Origin: VRUE01 sp963822295
Lineage (GTDB): Bacteria; Actinomycetota; Thermoleophilia; Solirubrobacterales; 70-9
DNA: 64,000 nt
Direction: 5' to 3'
NCBI GenBank assembly: GCA_963822295.1
Contig: CAWGHD010000002.1
Location: 496,001 to 560,000, forward strand
In this document: positions 54,876 to 63,696 of the stretch, piece after piece
Numbering within the stretch: position 1 is the stretch's first letter
How the letters are laid out: every line of letters starts with the position of its first letter
The notes under the pieces: model-generated
The model's input: the letters and a program-made list of their open reading frames with translations, nothing else
What the model was told of the DNA's origin: nothing
The model's database searches: none
Program-made: the position numbers and the translations under genes

Positions 54876-55696
54876 CGGACTCAGAAATCGCCAGAATCGC
54901 GAGGCGGCAGTATGGAGTGGTCACCCATGGGCAGCTGCTCTCGACGGGCCTGGGAAGAGCGTCGATCTCGGAACGCGCGGCTCGAGGACGCCTGCATCGC
55001 GTTCACCAAGGTGTCTACGCCGTCGGTCACCTCGCGATTGAGGGTGAGGGGAGATGGATGGCGGCGGTGCTTGCCTGCGGCAAGGGCGCCGTTCTGAGCC
55101 ACGGGAGCGCCGCGGCGCACTGGGGCCTGCTGCAGTCGGTTGACGGTCCGATTACGGTTTCGGTTCCGACCCAGGCCGGCCGTCGGAAGCGTTCCGGCAT
55201 CAAGTTGCATCGCCGCCCTGCGCTCCAAACCGACGAGGTCACCCGCCACAGGGGAATCCCCGTCACCTCACCGTCCCGGACCATCGCCGACCTGCGCGGC
55301 GTCCTTCCGTCGTATTTGGTCAGGCGGGCGCGCCGGCAGGCGGTGTTCCTCGGCCTCCGACTCAGCGAGGAGCTCGAACGCGACCGCACCCGAAGCGACC
55401 TGGAGCGCGATTTCCTACGGCTCTGCCGCCGTCATGGCCTCGAGCTGCCCGAGGTCAACGTCCGCCTCGGAACCTGGACCGTCGACTTCCTCTGGCGCGA
55501 GCGGCGACTGGTGGTCGAAACTGACAGCTACCTCTACCACCGTGGAAAGGAGGCGTTCGAGGACGACCGCGAGCGCGACCTCGCCCTGCGCAGCCTCGGC
55601 TACGACGTCATTCGCTTCGCCGATCGGCACCTGGCGACGGAAGCCGATCGCGTCGCCCAGCTGCTGAGAGTGGCGCTGGCCGGCTCCGACCCCTGA
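54857..55696 (+). CDS. AbiEi-like winged helix plus DUF559 endonuclease-fold protein
   Basis: Protein of 279 residues. The N-terminal part ('IARRQYGVVTHGQLLSTGLGRASISERAARGRLHRVHQGVYAVGH') matches the winged-helix region of AbiEi-type antitoxin proteins. The C-terminal part ('WTVDFLWRERRLVVETDSYLYHRGKEAFEDDRERDLALRSLGYDVIRF') matches DUF559, a Vsr/PD-(D/E)XK-like nuclease fold with D, E and the following charged residues. No AbiEii toxin gene adjoins it, so it is not a classical type IV toxin-antitoxin pair. Such two-domain proteins are frequent in actinobacteria. The ATG lies inside a hairpin element. Confidence 0.8.
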   Translation: MPNKGDTDSEIARIARRQYGVVTHGQLLSTGLGRASISERAARGRLHRVHQGVYAVGHLAIEGEGRWMAAVLACGKGAVLSHGSAAAHWGLLQSVDGPITVSVPTQAGRRKRSGIKLHRRPALQTDEVTRHRGIPVTSPSRTIADLRGVLPSYLVRRARRQAVFLGLRLSEELERDRTRSDLERDFLRLCRRHGLELPEVNVRLGTWTVDFLWRERRLVVETDSYLYHRGKEAFEDDRERDLALRSLGYDVIRFADRHLATEADRVAQLLRVALAGSDP

Positions 55697-55735
55697 GGAT
55701 CCCCCGCCTCGCCACCGCTCTGCTTACCTTGTGCA

Positions 55736-57295
55736 ATGGCCTCACGTGGGTTTCTGGCCTCGCTCGCACTCGGCGCCGTCGTGGCGCTGGCCGCGCCGGC
55801 GGTGGCCGGCGCCGAACCCGAGCCCGGCCCGGCCGGATGGCTGTTCGACCCCGGGAAGGTCGTCCGCATCGACCTCGGGCTTCCCGACGCCTCGGCCGAA
55901 GCCCTGGCGCTCGATCCCGGCGAGTATCGGCCGGGGACCTTCTCCCTGGAGGGAGACGGCGAATCCTTTGGGCCGCTCGACGTCGGCATCCGCCTCAAGG
56001 GCTCGCTCGGATCGTTCCGGACCCTGGACCAGAAGGCCGCCTTCAAAGTCAAGTTCGACGAGTACGTCGACGGACAGACCTTCTTCGGGCTGGAGAAGCT
56101 CACCCTCAACAACATGATCCAGGACCGCTCGATGATCCACGAGGCCCTCTCCTATGAGCTCTTCCGCTCGCTCGGCGTCCCCGCCTCGCGGACCGGCTAC
56201 GCGTTCGTCAGCGTCAACGACGAGGACTTCGGCCTCTACGTCAACGTCGAGACGCTCGACGCGGTCGCGCTGCCGAGGTGGTTCGCCTCCACCCGCCACC
56301 TGTACGAGGGCTCCTACCTCAATGACGTCAGGCCCGGAGCCGCCGGGGAGTTCGAGGTCGACGAGGGGAAAAGCAAAGAGCGCGACGACCTCGAAGCGCT
56401 GATCGCGGCCGCCAACGCGGAGGGCGGCGACTGGTCCGAGGGGATGGCCGCCGTCGCGGACCTCGAGGAGATGACGCTGAACTGGGCGGCGGAACGCTAC
56501 CTCGGCCACTGGGACGGGTATTCCGGCCGCCTGGTCGGGCACCAGCCGAACAACTACTTCCTGCACAGCGAGGACTCCGGCGTCTTCCGGATGCTGCCCT
56601 GGGGCCTGGATCAGACCTGGGAAGCGCGACTGCTCTTCGACGAGCCCGGCGGGCTCCTGCTCAACCGCTGCCTGGCGGACCAGACCTGCGCCGGTATGTA
56701 TCGCGACGGGCTGCGCGAGGTGCGGGCCGCGATCGCCGCTCTCGACCTCGATGCCCGCGCGGCGGAGCTGGAGGGGCTGCTGCGCCCGTGGCAGCAGATC
56801 GACCCCCGCCGCGAGTACCGGATGATCGACATCGCGGCCGGGGTGGGGAGGGTCCGGGACTTCATCGTCGGGCGCGCCGTCGACCTCTCCCTGTGGCTGG
56901 GCGAGCCGGTCAGCGCGGGCACCGGCGCGCCGCCGGCCGGCATCGGGCCGCCCGGGGCCGGGGCGATCGCCGAGGCCCCGGCCGCGCTCCTCATCTCCGG
57001 TCCAGTGAAGGCGAACCCGCGGTTCCTGGCGACCGAGCTCCGGACGACGGCCGACGGGGTCGTCGAGCAGCGGGGAACCGCCAGGATCTCCGGCCGCCGG
57101 CAGACCGTCTGCTTCGCGTCCGCAAGGGTCGCCGCCGGAAGCCCGCGGCGCCTTCGCTGTCATCTGAGCCGCGCCGCGAGGACGATCCTGCAGACGCGGG
57201 CGCTCCGCGTCGACCTGACGACCTGCCTGAACACCTTCTCCGGCCCGCCGGCCTGCACGGAGGAGACGAAGAGGCTGCCTGCGGCGTCCGGCTGA
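55736..57295 (+). CDS. Secreted CotH-like kinase family protein
   Basis: Protein of 519 residues with a signal peptide ('GFLASLALGAVVALAAPAVAGA', cleavage near 25). The CotH domain shows 'VGIRLKGSLGSFRTLDQKAAFKVKFDEYV', 'LNNMIQDRSMIHEALSYELFRSLGVPASR', 'DFGLYVNVETLDAVALPRWF' and 'FRMLPWGLDQTWE', the D-x-D/W motif region. CotH proteins are atypical secreted kinases, in Bacillus acting on spore-coat proteins. The last 120 residues are a Pro/Gly linker and a domain with several Cys. The substrate here is unknown. TACCTT lies five bases upstream of the ATG. Confidence 0.85.
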   Translation: MASRGFLASLALGAVVALAAPAVAGAEPEPGPAGWLFDPGKVVRIDLGLPDASAEALALDPGEYRPGTFSLEGDGESFGPLDVGIRLKGSLGSFRTLDQKAAFKVKFDEYVDGQTFFGLEKLTLNNMIQDRSMIHEALSYELFRSLGVPASRTGYAFVSVNDEDFGLYVNVETLDAVALPRWFASTRHLYEGSYLNDVRPGAAGEFEVDEGKSKERDDLEALIAAANAEGGDWSEGMAAVADLEEMTLNWAAERYLGHWDGYSGRLVGHQPNNYFLHSEDSGVFRMLPWGLDQTWEARLLFDEPGGLLLNRCLADQTCAGMYRDGLREVRAAIAALDLDARAAELEGLLRPWQQIDPRREYRMIDIAAGVGRVRDFIVGRAVDLSLWLGEPVSAGTGAPPAGIGPPGAGAIAEAPAALLISGPVKANPRFLATELRTTADGVVEQRGTARISGRRQTVCFASARVAAGSPRRLRCHLSRAARTILQTRALRVDLTTCLNTFSGPPACTEETKRLPAASG

Positions 57296-57312
57296 CGCGC
57301 CCCTCGGCCTCG

Positions 57313-57318
57313 TAGAGT
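57313..57318 (+). promoter_or_regulatory. -10 hexamer of polA (leaderless type)
   Basis: TAGAGT seven bases before the polA ATG (57326). It overlaps an in-frame GTG that would otherwise be taken as the start; the hexamer argues for the ATG. Confidence 0.5.
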
Positions 57319-57325
57319 GGCGCCG

Positions 57326-59959
57326 ATGGCCGAGGGCAACTCCAAGGAGCTCTTCCTCCTCGACGGCAACTCGCTCGCCTACCGGGCGTTCTTCGCGCTG
57401 CCGGAGTCGATCGCGACGGCCGACGGGCGGCCGACCAACGCGATCTACGGCCTCGCCTCGATGCTGGTCAAAATCATCGACGAGCATCACCCGGGCGGCG
57501 TCGTCGTCGCCTGGGACGCCGGCATGTCGGGGCGCGAGGTCACCTATGACCTCTACAAGGCCCAGCGCAAATCCCGGCCGGACCTGCTGCGCGAGCAGTG
57601 GCCCCACCTGATGCCCCTGGTCGACGCCTTCGGCTACACCAACGTCAGGGTCGAGGGGTACGAGGCGGACGACGTGATCGCCACGCTCGCGGTCCGCGCC
57701 CGCGAGGAGGGGATCCCGGTGATGGTCGTCACCGGGGACCGCGACGCCTACCAGCTTGTCGGCGACGGGATCCGGGTGATGAGCACCTCGCGGGGGATCA
57801 CGGAGACCAAGATCTACGACCGCGAGGCCGTGGTCGAGCGCTACGGAGTCGCTCCCGAGCTGGTCACCGACCTGATGGGCCTGCGCGGCGACACCTCCGA
57901 CAACATCCCCGGCGTCCCCGGCATCGGCGAGAAAACCGCGGCGCAGCTCCTCCAGAAATTCGGCTCGCTCGAGGACGTGCTGGCCAACGTCGACGAGGTG
58001 ACCGGCGCCAAACGCAAGCAGAACCTGGTCGAGCACGCCGACGACGCGCGGATGTCGAAGGCGCTGGCGACCCTGCAGTACGACCTCGAGACCGGCGTCG
58101 ACCTAAGGGCGGCGATGTCGGCCGAGCCCGACCGCGGCGCCCTGCGCGACTTCATGCGCGAGTTCGAGCTGCGGGCCGTCCTCGAGCGCCTCGAAGAGGC
58201 GCTGCCCGAGGGGGACGCCGTGCCGGGCCGCAGGGTCGAGACCGAGCTCGCGGTCGAGTCGGTCGAGGGGGCGCCCGCCGACCTGGCCGATGGAGAGGTC
58301 GCGCTGGCGATCGACGGGGACCGCTGGGCGGGCGCCGACGGCGAGCGGATCGTGACCGGGGCCGATCTGAGCCGCGACGAGCTGGCCGCGGCGCTCTCCG
58401 GCCGCCCGGTCACCGCCCATGACGTCAAGTCGCTCGGCGGCGGCCGCCACGGGCTGCTCGCCGCGGCGGCGCGCGCCGGAACCGAGCTCGAGATCGCCCA
58501 CGACACGATGGTCGCCGCCTACCTGCTGGAGCCCCAGCGCCGCACCTACGACCTGGTCGAGCTCGCCGCCGACGCCGGCATCGGCCTCGCCGAGGGGGTC
58601 AGCGCGACCGGGGGCGACGGTGAGGACGACGGCCAGCTCTCCCTGGGGGAGGAGGAGGCCGGCCTCGATCCCGCCGAGGAAGCCCGCCTCGTCGCCGCCC
58701 TCGCCGACGCGCAGCGCCCGCGGATCGGCGAGCTCGGCCTCGAGCAGCTCCTGCACGACGTCGAGCTGCCCCTGGTCGAGGTCCTCGCCGCGATGGAGCG
58801 CGAGGGGCTGCGGCTCGACGCCGAGCGCCTCGCCGAGGTCGGCTCCGGCTTCGGCGAGCGGATCGAGACCCTCGAAGCCGAGATTTACGAGCTCGCCGAG
58901 GAGGAGTTCACGATCGGCTCGCCGCAGCAGGTCGGCCGCATCCTCTTCGAGAAGCTGGAGCTGACCCGCAAGCGCCGCGGCAAGACCGGCTACTCGACCG
59001 ACGCGCGCGTCCTCGCCCAGATCCGCGACGAGCACCCGATCGTCGAGAAGATCGAGTCCTGGCGGGAGCTGACCAAGCTGAAGAACACCTACCTCGACTC
59101 GCTGCCGGACCTGATCGACCCCGAGACCGGCCGCGTCCACACGACCTTCAACCAGACGACTGCGGCGACCGGGCGGCTCTCCAGCACCAACCCCAACCTC
59201 CAGAACATCCCGATCCGGACGGAGATCGGGCGTCCCGTGCGCGCCTGCTTCGTCGCCGAGAAGGGAGCCCGCCTGCTCTCCGCCGACTACAGCCAGGTCG
59301 AGCTCAGGGTCCTCGCCCACGTCGCCGACGAGGAGGTGCTGAAGGAGATCTTCCGCGCCGGCGAGGACGTCCACGCGGCGACCGCGGCGGAGGTCTTCGG
59401 CATCTCACGCGAGGAGATCGACGTCGGCCAGCGCTCGAAGGCGAAGATGGTCAACTTCGGGATCGTCTACGGCCTGACCGGCTTCGGCCTCGCCGACCGG
59501 CTCAACATCCCCCGCAAGGAGGCCGAGGAGTTCGTCGCCCGCTACCTGGAGCGCTTCCCGGCGGTCCGCGCCTTCCGCGACGAGGTGGTCGAGCGGGCCT
59601 CCGACGAGGGCTTCGTCACCACCCTGATGGGGCGCCGCCGGCCGATCCCCGAGCTGCGCTCCGGCAACCCGAACACCCGCCGCCTCGGCGAGCGCCTCGC
59701 GGTCAACACCGTGATCCAGGGCACCGCCGCCGACATCATCAAGGTCGCGATGGTGCGCTGCCAGAACGCCCTGCGCGAGCGGGGGTCGGAGACCCGGCTC
59801 GTGCTCCAGATCCACGACGAGCTCCTCTTCGAGGGCCCGCCGGGGGAGATGGACGACGCGATCGAGCTGGTGCGGCGCGAGATGTGCGCCGCCTACCAGC
59901 TCGATCCGTCGTTGGAGGTCGACGTCGGCGTCGGCGAGGACTGGCTCGACGCCAAGTAG
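57326..59959 (+). CDS. polA: DNA polymerase I
   Basis: Family A polymerase of 877 residues for Okazaki fragment processing and repair. The 5' nuclease (about 1-290) shows 'LLDGNSLAYRAFFALP', 'EADDVIATLA', 'VTGDRDAYQLV' and 'GDTSDNIPGVPGIGEKTA'. The polymerase domain has motif A 'LLSADYSQVELRVLAH', motif B 'RSKAKMVNFGIVYGLTGFGL' and motif C 'LQIHDELLFE'. In the central exonuclease-like domain the D-x-E motif is replaced by 'AIDGDRW', so proofreading is probably lost. ATG 57326 is preferred to GTG 57317, which overlaps the TAGAGT hexamer. Confidence 0.96.
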   Translation: MAEGNSKELFLLDGNSLAYRAFFALPESIATADGRPTNAIYGLASMLVKIIDEHHPGGVVVAWDAGMSGREVTYDLYKAQRKSRPDLLREQWPHLMPLVDAFGYTNVRVEGYEADDVIATLAVRAREEGIPVMVVTGDRDAYQLVGDGIRVMSTSRGITETKIYDREAVVERYGVAPELVTDLMGLRGDTSDNIPGVPGIGEKTAAQLLQKFGSLEDVLANVDEVTGAKRKQNLVEHADDARMSKALATLQYDLETGVDLRAAMSAEPDRGALRDFMREFELRAVLERLEEALPEGDAVPGRRVETELAVESVEGAPADLADGEVALAIDGDRWAGADGERIVTGADLSRDELAAALSGRPVTAHDVKSLGGGRHGLLAAAARAGTELEIAHDTMVAAYLLEPQRRTYDLVELAADAGIGLAEGVSATGGDGEDDGQLSLGEEEAGLDPAEEARLVAALADAQRPRIGELGLEQLLHDVELPLVEVLAAMEREGLRLDAERLAEVGSGFGERIETLEAEIYELAEEEFTIGSPQQVGRILFEKLELTRKRRGKTGYSTDARVLAQIRDEHPIVEKIESWRELTKLKNTYLDSLPDLIDPETGRVHTTFNQTTAATGRLSSTNPNLQNIPIRTEIGRPVRACFVAEKGARLLSADYSQVELRVLAHVADEEVLKEIFRAGEDVHAATAAEVFGISREEIDVGQRSKAKMVNFGIVYGLTGFGLADRLNIPRKEAEEFVARYLERFPAVRAFRDEVVERASDEGFVTTLMGRRRPIPELRSGNPNTRRLGERLAVNTVIQGTAADIIKVAMVRCQNALRERGSETRLVLQIHDELLFEGPPGEMDDAIELVRREMCAAYQLDPSLEVDVGVGEDWLDAK

Positions 59960-60559
59960 CTACGAGGCGGGCGGCGCCTCCGGCGTCTCCTCGGTGTCCT
60001 TCCGCGGCAGCCCGACGACTTTGAAGAAGGCGTTGCCGTCGGTCAGCACGATCTCGGCTTTTTTGACCACGGTGCCGGCGACCAGGTCGTCGGTGTCGCA
60101 GCGGGCCGAGCGCTCGGCGCCCCTTCCGGGATCCTCGCTGGAGCCGGGGGCCGTGCCGTCGTCGCCGGGCGAATCCTCACCGTCCTCGCGGGAGCCCGGG
60201 CCCTCGTTGTCGCCGGGGGGAGGAGGCATCTCGTCGCCGCGGCCGGGGCGCTGCAGGGCGGAGTCGTCGGAGTCGCCCCCGGGGCCGTGTCCGCGCCCAC
60301 GGTGGTGCCTGCGCGGCGGCTTGCCGCAGACGACGTGGGTGCGCTCGGTGACGAGGGCGCTGATCGTGTCGCCCTCGGCGAGGTCGATCGTCAGCAGCCC
60401 GGTGGCCGCGTCGTAGGACTGAATCGTGCCGGCATCGCCGGGCGGCTCATGGTCCCCTCTGTGGCTGGACGCAAGGCCCGGCAGCGCCAGCATCGCCAGC
60501 GCCGCGGTGACGGCCAGCAGCGCGCCGCCGAGCCGGGTCCGAGTGAGTCGGTGCTTCAT
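59960..60559 (-). CDS. Secreted acidic, disordered protein
   Basis: Protein of 199 residues with a clear signal peptide ('LGGALLAVTAALAMLALPGLASS'). A small N-terminal beta-rich part ('AGTIQSYDAATGLLTIDLAEGDTISALV') and a C-terminal counterpart ('GTVVKKAEIVLTDGNAFFKVVGL') flank about 90 residues of Gly/Asp/Pro/Ser-rich sequence. This layout resembles DUF5666-like OB-fold proteins with an inserted linker. GGAGG lies at Shine-Dalgarno distance. It is downstream of the sigma factor gene on the same strand and probably in its operon. It ends at the polA stop without a gap. Confidence 0.75.
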   Translation of the reverse strand: MKHRLTRTRLGGALLAVTAALAMLALPGLASSHRGDHEPPGDAGTIQSYDAATGLLTIDLAEGDTISALVTERTHVVCGKPPRRHHRGRGHGPGGDSDDSALQRPGRGDEMPPPPGDNEGPGSREDGEDSPGDDGTAPGSSEDPGRGAERSARCDTDDLVAGTVVKKAEIVLTDGNAFFKVVGLPRKDTEETPEAPPAS

Positions 60560-60646
60560 CTCTTCCTCCTTGGCTGGGGGAGGCTCCTCGATGGCCGCCT
60601 CGCCCGGTGGTCGAATTGCCCTCTCAACCCGACCGGGGAGCGAAGA

Positions 60647-62028
60647 TCACGGAGATTCTTCGAAGCTCCTGTATTCGCCGTCGCCGGGGCCGCTCGAGCC
60701 GTCGCGGCCGTCGAATGAGCCCGTGCCCGAGCCGTCGGGAGGCGGAGGCAAGCCTTCGGTCGGGTAGTCGGGCGGCGGTGGGGGAGGAGGAGAGCCGCCC
60801 GGTCCCGGGCCGCCTCCGCCCGGTCCCGGGCGGATGCCGTCGCCGCCCGGTCCGGGGCCGCCGCCGTCACCCGGACCGGGGCCGGAGCGCACCCCGGGTC
60901 CGGGGCCGCCGAAGCCGGAGCCGTCGCGGGGAGGCCTCGGGCCGTGATTTCCGCCGCCGCGGCCCGGCCCGGGCCCGCTGTGTCCGCGTCCGTCGTCGAG
61001 GTCTCCGGGCCCGGGACCGCCTCCCGAGTCGTCGTCGCCTTCCAGTCCCTCTCCCTCTCCGAGCTCGCCCGTTTCGCCGCCGTCGCCGCCGCTGCCGGAG
61101 CCCTCGGCGCCGCGGCTCCCGCCTCCGACGCTCGATCCGGCGCCGATCTCGGGCCGTTCGGACCGGGCACCGCCGCCGCGGTCTCGGCAGCGGGCTGCGC
61201 GCCGGAGCTGACGGCCGCCGCCGCGGTCTCGACCTGGCGGTCGTGCTCGCGGTTCTCGCGAATCGCGACCCCGGTGCCGACCGAGCCGGCGAGGACGGCG
61301 GTGACGACGCCGACCTTGAGCGCCGTCCCGGCGCCACCGGCGCCGATCGCGCCGCCGGCGGCCACCGCGGCCCCTCCGGCTCCGACGGCGGCTCCGGCCT
61401 CGGCGCCGTGCTCGATCAGGGTCCGCACGATCGGCAGCGGGATCAGCAGGCCGACGCCGTCGCGGAGCGCGGTGCGGGCGCGGTGGATCGCCTGTCGGGC
61501 GGCGCCGCCGCTCATCCCGAGCGCGGCCGCGATCTCCTCATGGCTGAGGCCTTCCAGCTCCCGCATCACGATCGCCGCGCGCTGGGACTCCGGCAGGGAG
61601 CGCAGCCTCTGCATCAGGTCGGCGATCTCCTCCCGTCGCTCGGCCTGCTCCGCGGCGGAGATCGAGCCCGCGGCGAGGGCTGAGTCGAGCTCGGCCGCCT
61701 CCGGCGGCCGGTCGCGAAGGTCGTTGAGCGCCGTGTTGCGGACGATCCGGTACAGCCATGGCCTCAGCTCGATCTCGGCATCGGAGTCCCGCCGCAGCGC
61801 CAGCAGCGCCTTCGAGAAGGCGTCCTGGGTGACGTCCTCGGAGCGGCCGCCGACGATCGCGGCGGCGTAGCGGCCGAGCGCCTTTCCGTAGCGGCGCACG
61901 ATCTCGTCGAAGGCCGCCTCGTAACCGTCGCGGACGAGCGTCACCAATCGCCGGTCCGGCTGCGTGCGCAGGGTCGGGCCCAGGAAGAGGCGGGACGCGA
62001 GTCCCTCTGCGGGCGGCGGTGGGTTCAT
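60647..62028 (-). CDS. ECF-like sigma-70 factor with membrane segment and Gly/Pro-rich tail, one apparent frameshift
   Basis: Sigma region 2 ('LVRDGYEAAFDEIVRRYGKALGRYAAAIVG', 'DVTQDAFSKALLALRRD', 'LRPWLYRIVRNTALNDLRDR') and region 4 ('LRSLPESQRAAIVMRELEGLSHEEIAAALGMSGGAARQAIHRARTAL') are intact. After region 4 come an Ala/Gly-rich stretch and one membrane segment ('LKVGVVTAVLAGSVGTGVAI'). Near 61165-61190 a one-base shift moves into a frame with strong Gly/Asp/Pro composition ('GPGPGDGGGPGPGGDG', 'PPPPPPPDYPTEGLPPPPDGSG') ending at 60647. The unshifted frame stays open to 60556 but reads as an implausible Ala/Arg/Thr mix. The protein appears tethered to the membrane with an outer tail. Confidence 0.82.
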
Positions 62029-62141
62029 GCTTTCGGTTGATCCTCCCGGGTTACTGATATGACAGCACGGCCCGTCGGAGCAGGGCCTCTCGACCATGCA
62101 ACACGCGCGCCGCCCAAAGATCACGCCGCAGCGGGGCTCCC

Positions 62142-62579
62142 GTGGATAGGGGGCTCGCCGTCCTGCTCACCGCGGGGGCCGGAGGGCTGATCGCGCTGCA
62201 GGCGCCGATCAACGCCGGCCTCGGCAAGGCGACCGGCGGCCTCGCCGCCGCGCTCGTCTCCTTCACAGTCGGCACGGTCGCGCTCGCCGCGATCGTCGTC
62301 CTCAGCGGCAAGGCGGGCGGCCTGACCTCGACCTTCGACGTCAGCTGGTACTACCTGCTCGGCGGGCTGCTCGGCGCGATCTACGTGGCCAACGCGCTGA
62401 TCGCGGTCTCGGCGATCGGCGCCGGAGGGGTCGCGGCGGCGACGATCACCGGCCAGCTGATCGCGTCGGTCGCGATCGACCGGCTCGGGTTATTCGGCCT
62501 GGACGAGGTCGCGCTCAGCCCCGACCGCCTGGTCGGGATCGCGCTGCTGCTCGCCGGCACCGTTCTGATCGTTCGCTGA
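62142..62579 (+). CDS. YdcZ-like DMT family membrane protein
   Basis: Membrane protein of 145 residues with four or five hydrophobic segments. 'LTAGAGGLIALQAPINAGLGKATGGLAAALVSFTVGTVAL' and 'YLLGGLLGAIYVANALIAVSAIGAGG' match the DMT family DUF606 / YdcZ, small transporters that work as dimers. Substrate unknown. GTG start. It diverges from the sigma factor gene; its last 90 bases overlap the end of the convergent FAD reductase gene. Confidence 0.85.
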   Translation: MDRGLAVLLTAGAGGLIALQAPINAGLGKATGGLAAALVSFTVGTVALAAIVVLSGKAGGLTSTFDVSWYYLLGGLLGAIYVANALIAVSAIGAGGVAAATITGQLIASVAIDRLGLFGLDEVALSPDRLVGIALLLAGTVLIVR

Positions 62580-63695
62580 GCGGCGTCCTTCGACGAAGCC
62601 GGGCGGGGCGACCCGCAGGTAGGCGTTGAAGGTCAGGTCGATCAGCGGCTGCGACTTGTAGATGCGGAAGAGCGGCTTCAGCAGGCGCGGCGGGATCCAC
62701 GGGATCAGCTTCTGGACGAACAGAAGCACCCCGAATCCCCGCCGGTGGGCGTCGCTGAACTCGGCATAGCGGTCGAGCGCCTGCTCGCGGGTCTGCCAGC
62801 CCTCGAAGACCGCCCGCAGCTCACGGCCGGCGGCGATGCCGAAGTAGAGCGCGGTCCTGATTCCCTCCGCCGTCAGGCCCAGGCAATGGCCCGCCGAGTC
62901 GCCGGCGAAGAAGACTTCTCCGTCGGTCGCGGGGCGCAGCCTGTGGGGGATCCAGTTGCCCTGGTAGTGGTAGCGGGGCTGCTCGCGACCGAGGTCGGCG
63001 GCGAGCCGGTCGGTGCCCTGGCGGACATGGTCGCGGGGCGCGTAGGAGCAGGCGCCGACCCGCACCTCCTCGCCGGCCGGGAAGGACCAGCCGTAGCCGG
63101 CCCGGGCGTAGCGGCGGTCGACCCAGACCTCGAGGTCGCCGCTGGCCCCCTGGGGGTGGACCTCCAGCGCCCTGGTCAGGGGCGCGTCGACCGGCTGGAA
63201 GTGCCCGCCCAGGTCGAGCATCCGGCGCCAGCCGAGCGCGTCGACGACCAGCGGGGCGGAGACCGGGCCGCGGTCGGTCTCGACCGTGATCGTCCCATCC
63301 TCGTCGGCGCTGCGGCCGGCGACCGTGGCGATCTCGAAGTCCGCGTCGCAGTCGCGCCAGAGCAGCTCGCAGAGCTCGTCGTAGTTGAAGGTGGAGAACG
63401 TGTAAGGAAGGTCGAGGACGGTGGTCCCGCCCGGGGTGTGGACGACCAGCTCGCCGAAGCGCTGCAGCTCGACCTCCATCAGGCCGAGCGCCCGCAGCCA
63501 GTCGGTCGGGATCCCGCAGGCCGAGGTCGAGCGCTCGCCGATCTCGTAGCGGTCGAGGACTAGGGCCCTGGCGCCCGACCCGGTCAGCTCGCGGGCGGCG
63601 GTCAGGCCGGCGAAGCTGGCGCCGCAGATCACCACGTCGTAGCGCCCGGAGAGGGGGGCTCGAGGGCCGTCGCCGTTCATCGACCGTGCCGCCAT
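62490..63695 (-). CDS. Geranylgeranyl reductase family FAD oxidoreductase
   Basis: Flavoprotein of 401 residues. The FAD motif 'VVICGASFAGLTAARELTGSGARALVLD' lies near residue 20 and 'VFFAGDSAGHCLGLTAEGIRTALYFGIAAGREL' near 265, the pattern of geranylgeranyl reductase-type enzymes that reduce isoprenoid chains (lipids, quinones). TACCCT lies nine bases upstream of ATG 63695; an in-frame ATG at 63680 is the alternative. The C-terminus overlaps the YdcZ gene by 90 bases on the opposite strand, unusual here. A closely related gene lies directly upstream on the same strand. Confidence 0.88.
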   Translation of the reverse strand: MAARSMNGDGPRAPLSGRYDVVICGASFAGLTAARELTGSGARALVLDRYEIGERSTSACGIPTDWLRALGLMEVELQRFGELVVHTPGGTTVLDLPYTFSTFNYDELCELLWRDCDADFEIATVAGRSADEDGTITVETDRGPVSAPLVVDALGWRRMLDLGGHFQPVDAPLTRALEVHPQGASGDLEVWVDRRYARAGYGWSFPAGEEVRVGACSYAPRDHVRQGTDRLAADLGREQPRYHYQGNWIPHRLRPATDGEVFFAGDSAGHCLGLTAEGIRTALYFGIAAGRELRAVFEGWQTREQALDRYAEFSDAHRRGFGVLLFVQKLIPWIPPRLLKPLFRIYKSQPLIDLTFNAYLRVAPPGFVEGRRSANDQNGAGEQQRDPDQAVGAERDLVQAE

Positions 63696-63696
63696 T

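Noticed and set aside
55742..58036. 764-residue minus-strand open frame across CotH and polA
   Set aside because: It spans two well-supported plus-strand genes and has only shadow composition.
60556..60646. Extension of the sigma factor frame to a TGA overlapping the next ATG
   Set aside because: The overlap looks natural, but from about 61.17 kb onward the unshifted frame is an Ala/Arg/Thr mix, while the shifted frame has the regular Gly/Asp/Pro pattern and ends at 60647. A good Shine-Dalgarno then precedes the next gene.
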